A model generated the notes under the pieces. That model searched no databases and had not been told where the DNA came from. It saw only the letters and a program-made list of their open reading frames with translations. DNA of 33,645 nt. Source: Planctomycetaceae bacterium (GTDB lineage: Bacteria; Planctomycetota; Planctomycetia; Pirellulales; Pirellulaceae). Both the position numbers and the translations under genes were made by a program. Each line of letters begins with the position of its first letter. The first letter of the stretch is position 1. The DNA lies in assembly GCA_024232675.1 (NCBI GenBank), contig JAAEPL010000516.1:1-33645 (forward strand). The letters run 5' to 3'. Of this stretch, positions 32,265-33,645 are shown in pieces.

Positions 32265-33581
32265 TTAGAGCATTAAAAATAAAGCGCTCAAAACGACCCC
32301 ACTCGATATGAGCACGACTAATAACAGTCCAATAATATCTTTGATCCGCATTCCGGCAATCGACAACAACGGAACGGCCCAAAAGGGCTGCAACATGTTC
32401 GTCCAAGCATCGCCCCAGACAACCGCCATGATGGTTTTATCCAAATCGGCACCGAGCTGTTCCACAGCTGGCAGCACGACCGGCGCCTGAACGGCCCACT
32501 GTCCCCCGCCGGAGGGCACGAATAGGTTGACCAGTCCAGCACTATAGAAAGTCATCAGAGGCAACGTATCAGCGTTAGCCACACTGACAAAATATTCCGA
32601 CATTTGACTGGCCAATCCTGTCTTGACCAACAGAGCCATGATGCCCGCATAAAGCGGGTACTGGATTAGGATCGGAGCGATTTTGGGAACGGCTTCTTGA
32701 ACCGATTCGATAAAGGCGCGGGGACTGCCGTGCAACAACAAACCCGCAATAAAAAAAACAAACATCACGGAATCGAGATTTAATCGGAACGTGCCGTCAA
32801 ATAGGGTGCTCGCCAAAAACAACAAACCCAACCCACCTACCAAACCGGCCAACAAAAACGATCGCTCCAACCAAGTACTCAATTCTTGATTCTCTACCGA
32901 CGCTGGAACTGCCGGGCGTGTTTCGATATCGCTGGCTGTCTGCGCCTTCCCCACAAATTTCAACATGCACCAATTGACCGTGGGTAACAAAATCACGATC
33001 GACGCAAGGGCAATGAGATTCACGGTGCCAAACGTCGTCTGGGAAAGGGGCACTGTGAAACCAACTAACTCCTGGGTGATTTTGTCGGTTTCAGTGTTCA
33101 GGGCTAGTGGAATTGAGCCCGACAAACCGGCATGCCACACCAAAAAACCGCTGTAACTCGCGGCCACGAGAACACGAAAAGGGGCTGCGGGGACGCGCTT
33201 GGCAACCTCCAACGCTACGACCCCACCCACGACCAGACCGAATCCCCAGTTAATCCAGGATGCGATCATTGCTGCAAACGTACAAAACAAAACTGCCTGT
33301 GTTGGTGTTTTGACATGCTTGATCAAGCTCAATAAAAACCACTGCACTGGCGGCGACTTGGCAACGACATATCCCGTTAAGAGAATCATCGCCATCTTTA
33401 ATGTAAATTCAGCCAGCCCCCAAAACCCACTGCCCCACCATTGAACGGTCTCCAATGGCTGACTGTCGGTTCCCATGACCGCCAGAGCAAACGTGGCAAC
33501 CGTTAACAACAACGCGATGACAAAAGGGTCGGGCGTGTATCGGCGCAGTACGGTGTCAGCAGTTGTGAGAAGTGATTTCAT
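32265..33581 (-). CDS. atoE: AtoE-family short-chain fatty acid transporter
   Basis: 438 residues, about 10-12 helices. Predicted to import short-chain fatty acids or acetoacetate across the cytoplasmic membrane. The sequence matches the family from the opening (RYTPDPFVIALLLTV) through FCTFAAMIASWINWGFGLV, WHAGLSGSIPLALNT and the signature NLFVPSGGGQWAVQAPVV to WGDAWTNMLQPFWAVPLL. A GAGG sits eight bases before the ATG. It converges on scoAB; together they would bring in and activate acetoacetate-like acids. Confidence 0.92.
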   Translation of the reverse strand: MKSLLTTADTVLRRYTPDPFVIALLLTVATFALAVMGTDSQPLETVQWWGSGFWGLAEFTLKMAMILLTGYVVAKSPPVQWFLLSLIKHVKTPTQAVLFCTFAAMIASWINWGFGLVVGGVVALEVAKRVPAAPFRVLVAASYSGFLVWHAGLSGSIPLALNTETDKITQELVGFTVPLSQTTFGTVNLIALASIVILLPTVNWCMLKFVGKAQTASDIETRPAVPASVENQELSTWLERSFLLAGLVGGLGLLFLASTLFDGTFRLNLDSVMFVFFIAGLLLHGSPRAFIESVQEAVPKIAPILIQYPLYAGIMALLVKTGLASQMSEYFVSVANADTLPLMTFYSAGLVNLFVPSGGGQWAVQAPVVLPAVEQLGADLDKTIMAVVWGDAWTNMLQPFWAVPLLSIAGMRIKDIIGLLLVVLISSGVVLSALFLML

Positions 33582-33645
33582 GACCGAACCTCTTGCTGAG
33601 TATTATTGAACGCGCTTCTTGGCCGCCCCACGCGAAGGCAACCCC

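Noticed and set aside
1-33645. CRISPR arrays, insertion sequences, prophage or tRNA genes
   Set aside because: No regularly spaced repeats, transposase or integrase-like proteins, terminal inverted repeats or cloverleaf with GTTC loop were found on reading both strands; tRNA absence is by eye only, and a tRNAscan run would settle it.

Overview
The window looks like chromosomal DNA from a planctomycete, most likely Pirellulales-like. This is inferred, not proven. The evidence is a combination of features: an A2-type cytochrome oxidase with several copper-handling genes, a cupredoxin-like lipid-side protein, flagellar-type export genes in a lone cluster, few Shine-Dalgarno sites, several TTG/GTG starts, and moderate GC judged by eye. 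No phage, insertion sequence, CRISPR array, tRNA or rRNA gene was seen.

Left part (1-5.8 kb): an untranslated, hairpin-rich stretch ending in two tandem terminators, then housekeeping genes: pyruvate kinase (-), a small anchored protein and a YacP-like NYN protein (+), purD (-), and a secreted cupredoxin-like protein followed by a possible 40-residue lipoprotein (+).

Respiratory block (6.1-14.4 kb, all +): lipoprotein dihaem cytochrome c, coxB, coxA (YS motif of A2 oxidases), ctaB, coxC (with a roughly 205-residue coiled-coil insertion), a tandem fusion of two complete SCO domains, a DUF420/CtaM-like membrane protein, and a tiny CPNC membrane protein. Several genes overlap by ATGA or TAATG. 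The set makes sense as a terminal oxidase plus its haem and CuA/CuB assembly factors.

Middle (14.4-19.9 kb): an alpha/beta hydrolase (-), an unknown 153-residue gene with its own promoter and terminator (-), an overlapping pair of unknown protein plus SNF2 helicase (+), and a sulfotransferase (+).

Export block (19.9-26.3 kb, all -): unknown gene, fliF, a short fliG-like gene, fliO, fliP, fliQ, fliR, flhB. FlhB stops before its autocleavage domain and FliG is little more than half the usual length, so this is either a divergent flagellar export core or a flagellum-derived secretion system. It is the best candidate in the window for something unusual.

Right part (26.6-33.6 kb): an esterase-fold protein that has lost the catalytic triad (-); a likely tetrahydrobiopterin and phenylalanine hydroxylation cluster, phhA - SDR - tandem PTPS (-); divergently, the two subunits of a 3-oxoacid CoA-transferase (+), and an AtoE-family short-chain fatty-acid transporter (-). 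Together these suggest phenylalanine/tyrosine breakdown running to acetoacetate and its activation or transport.
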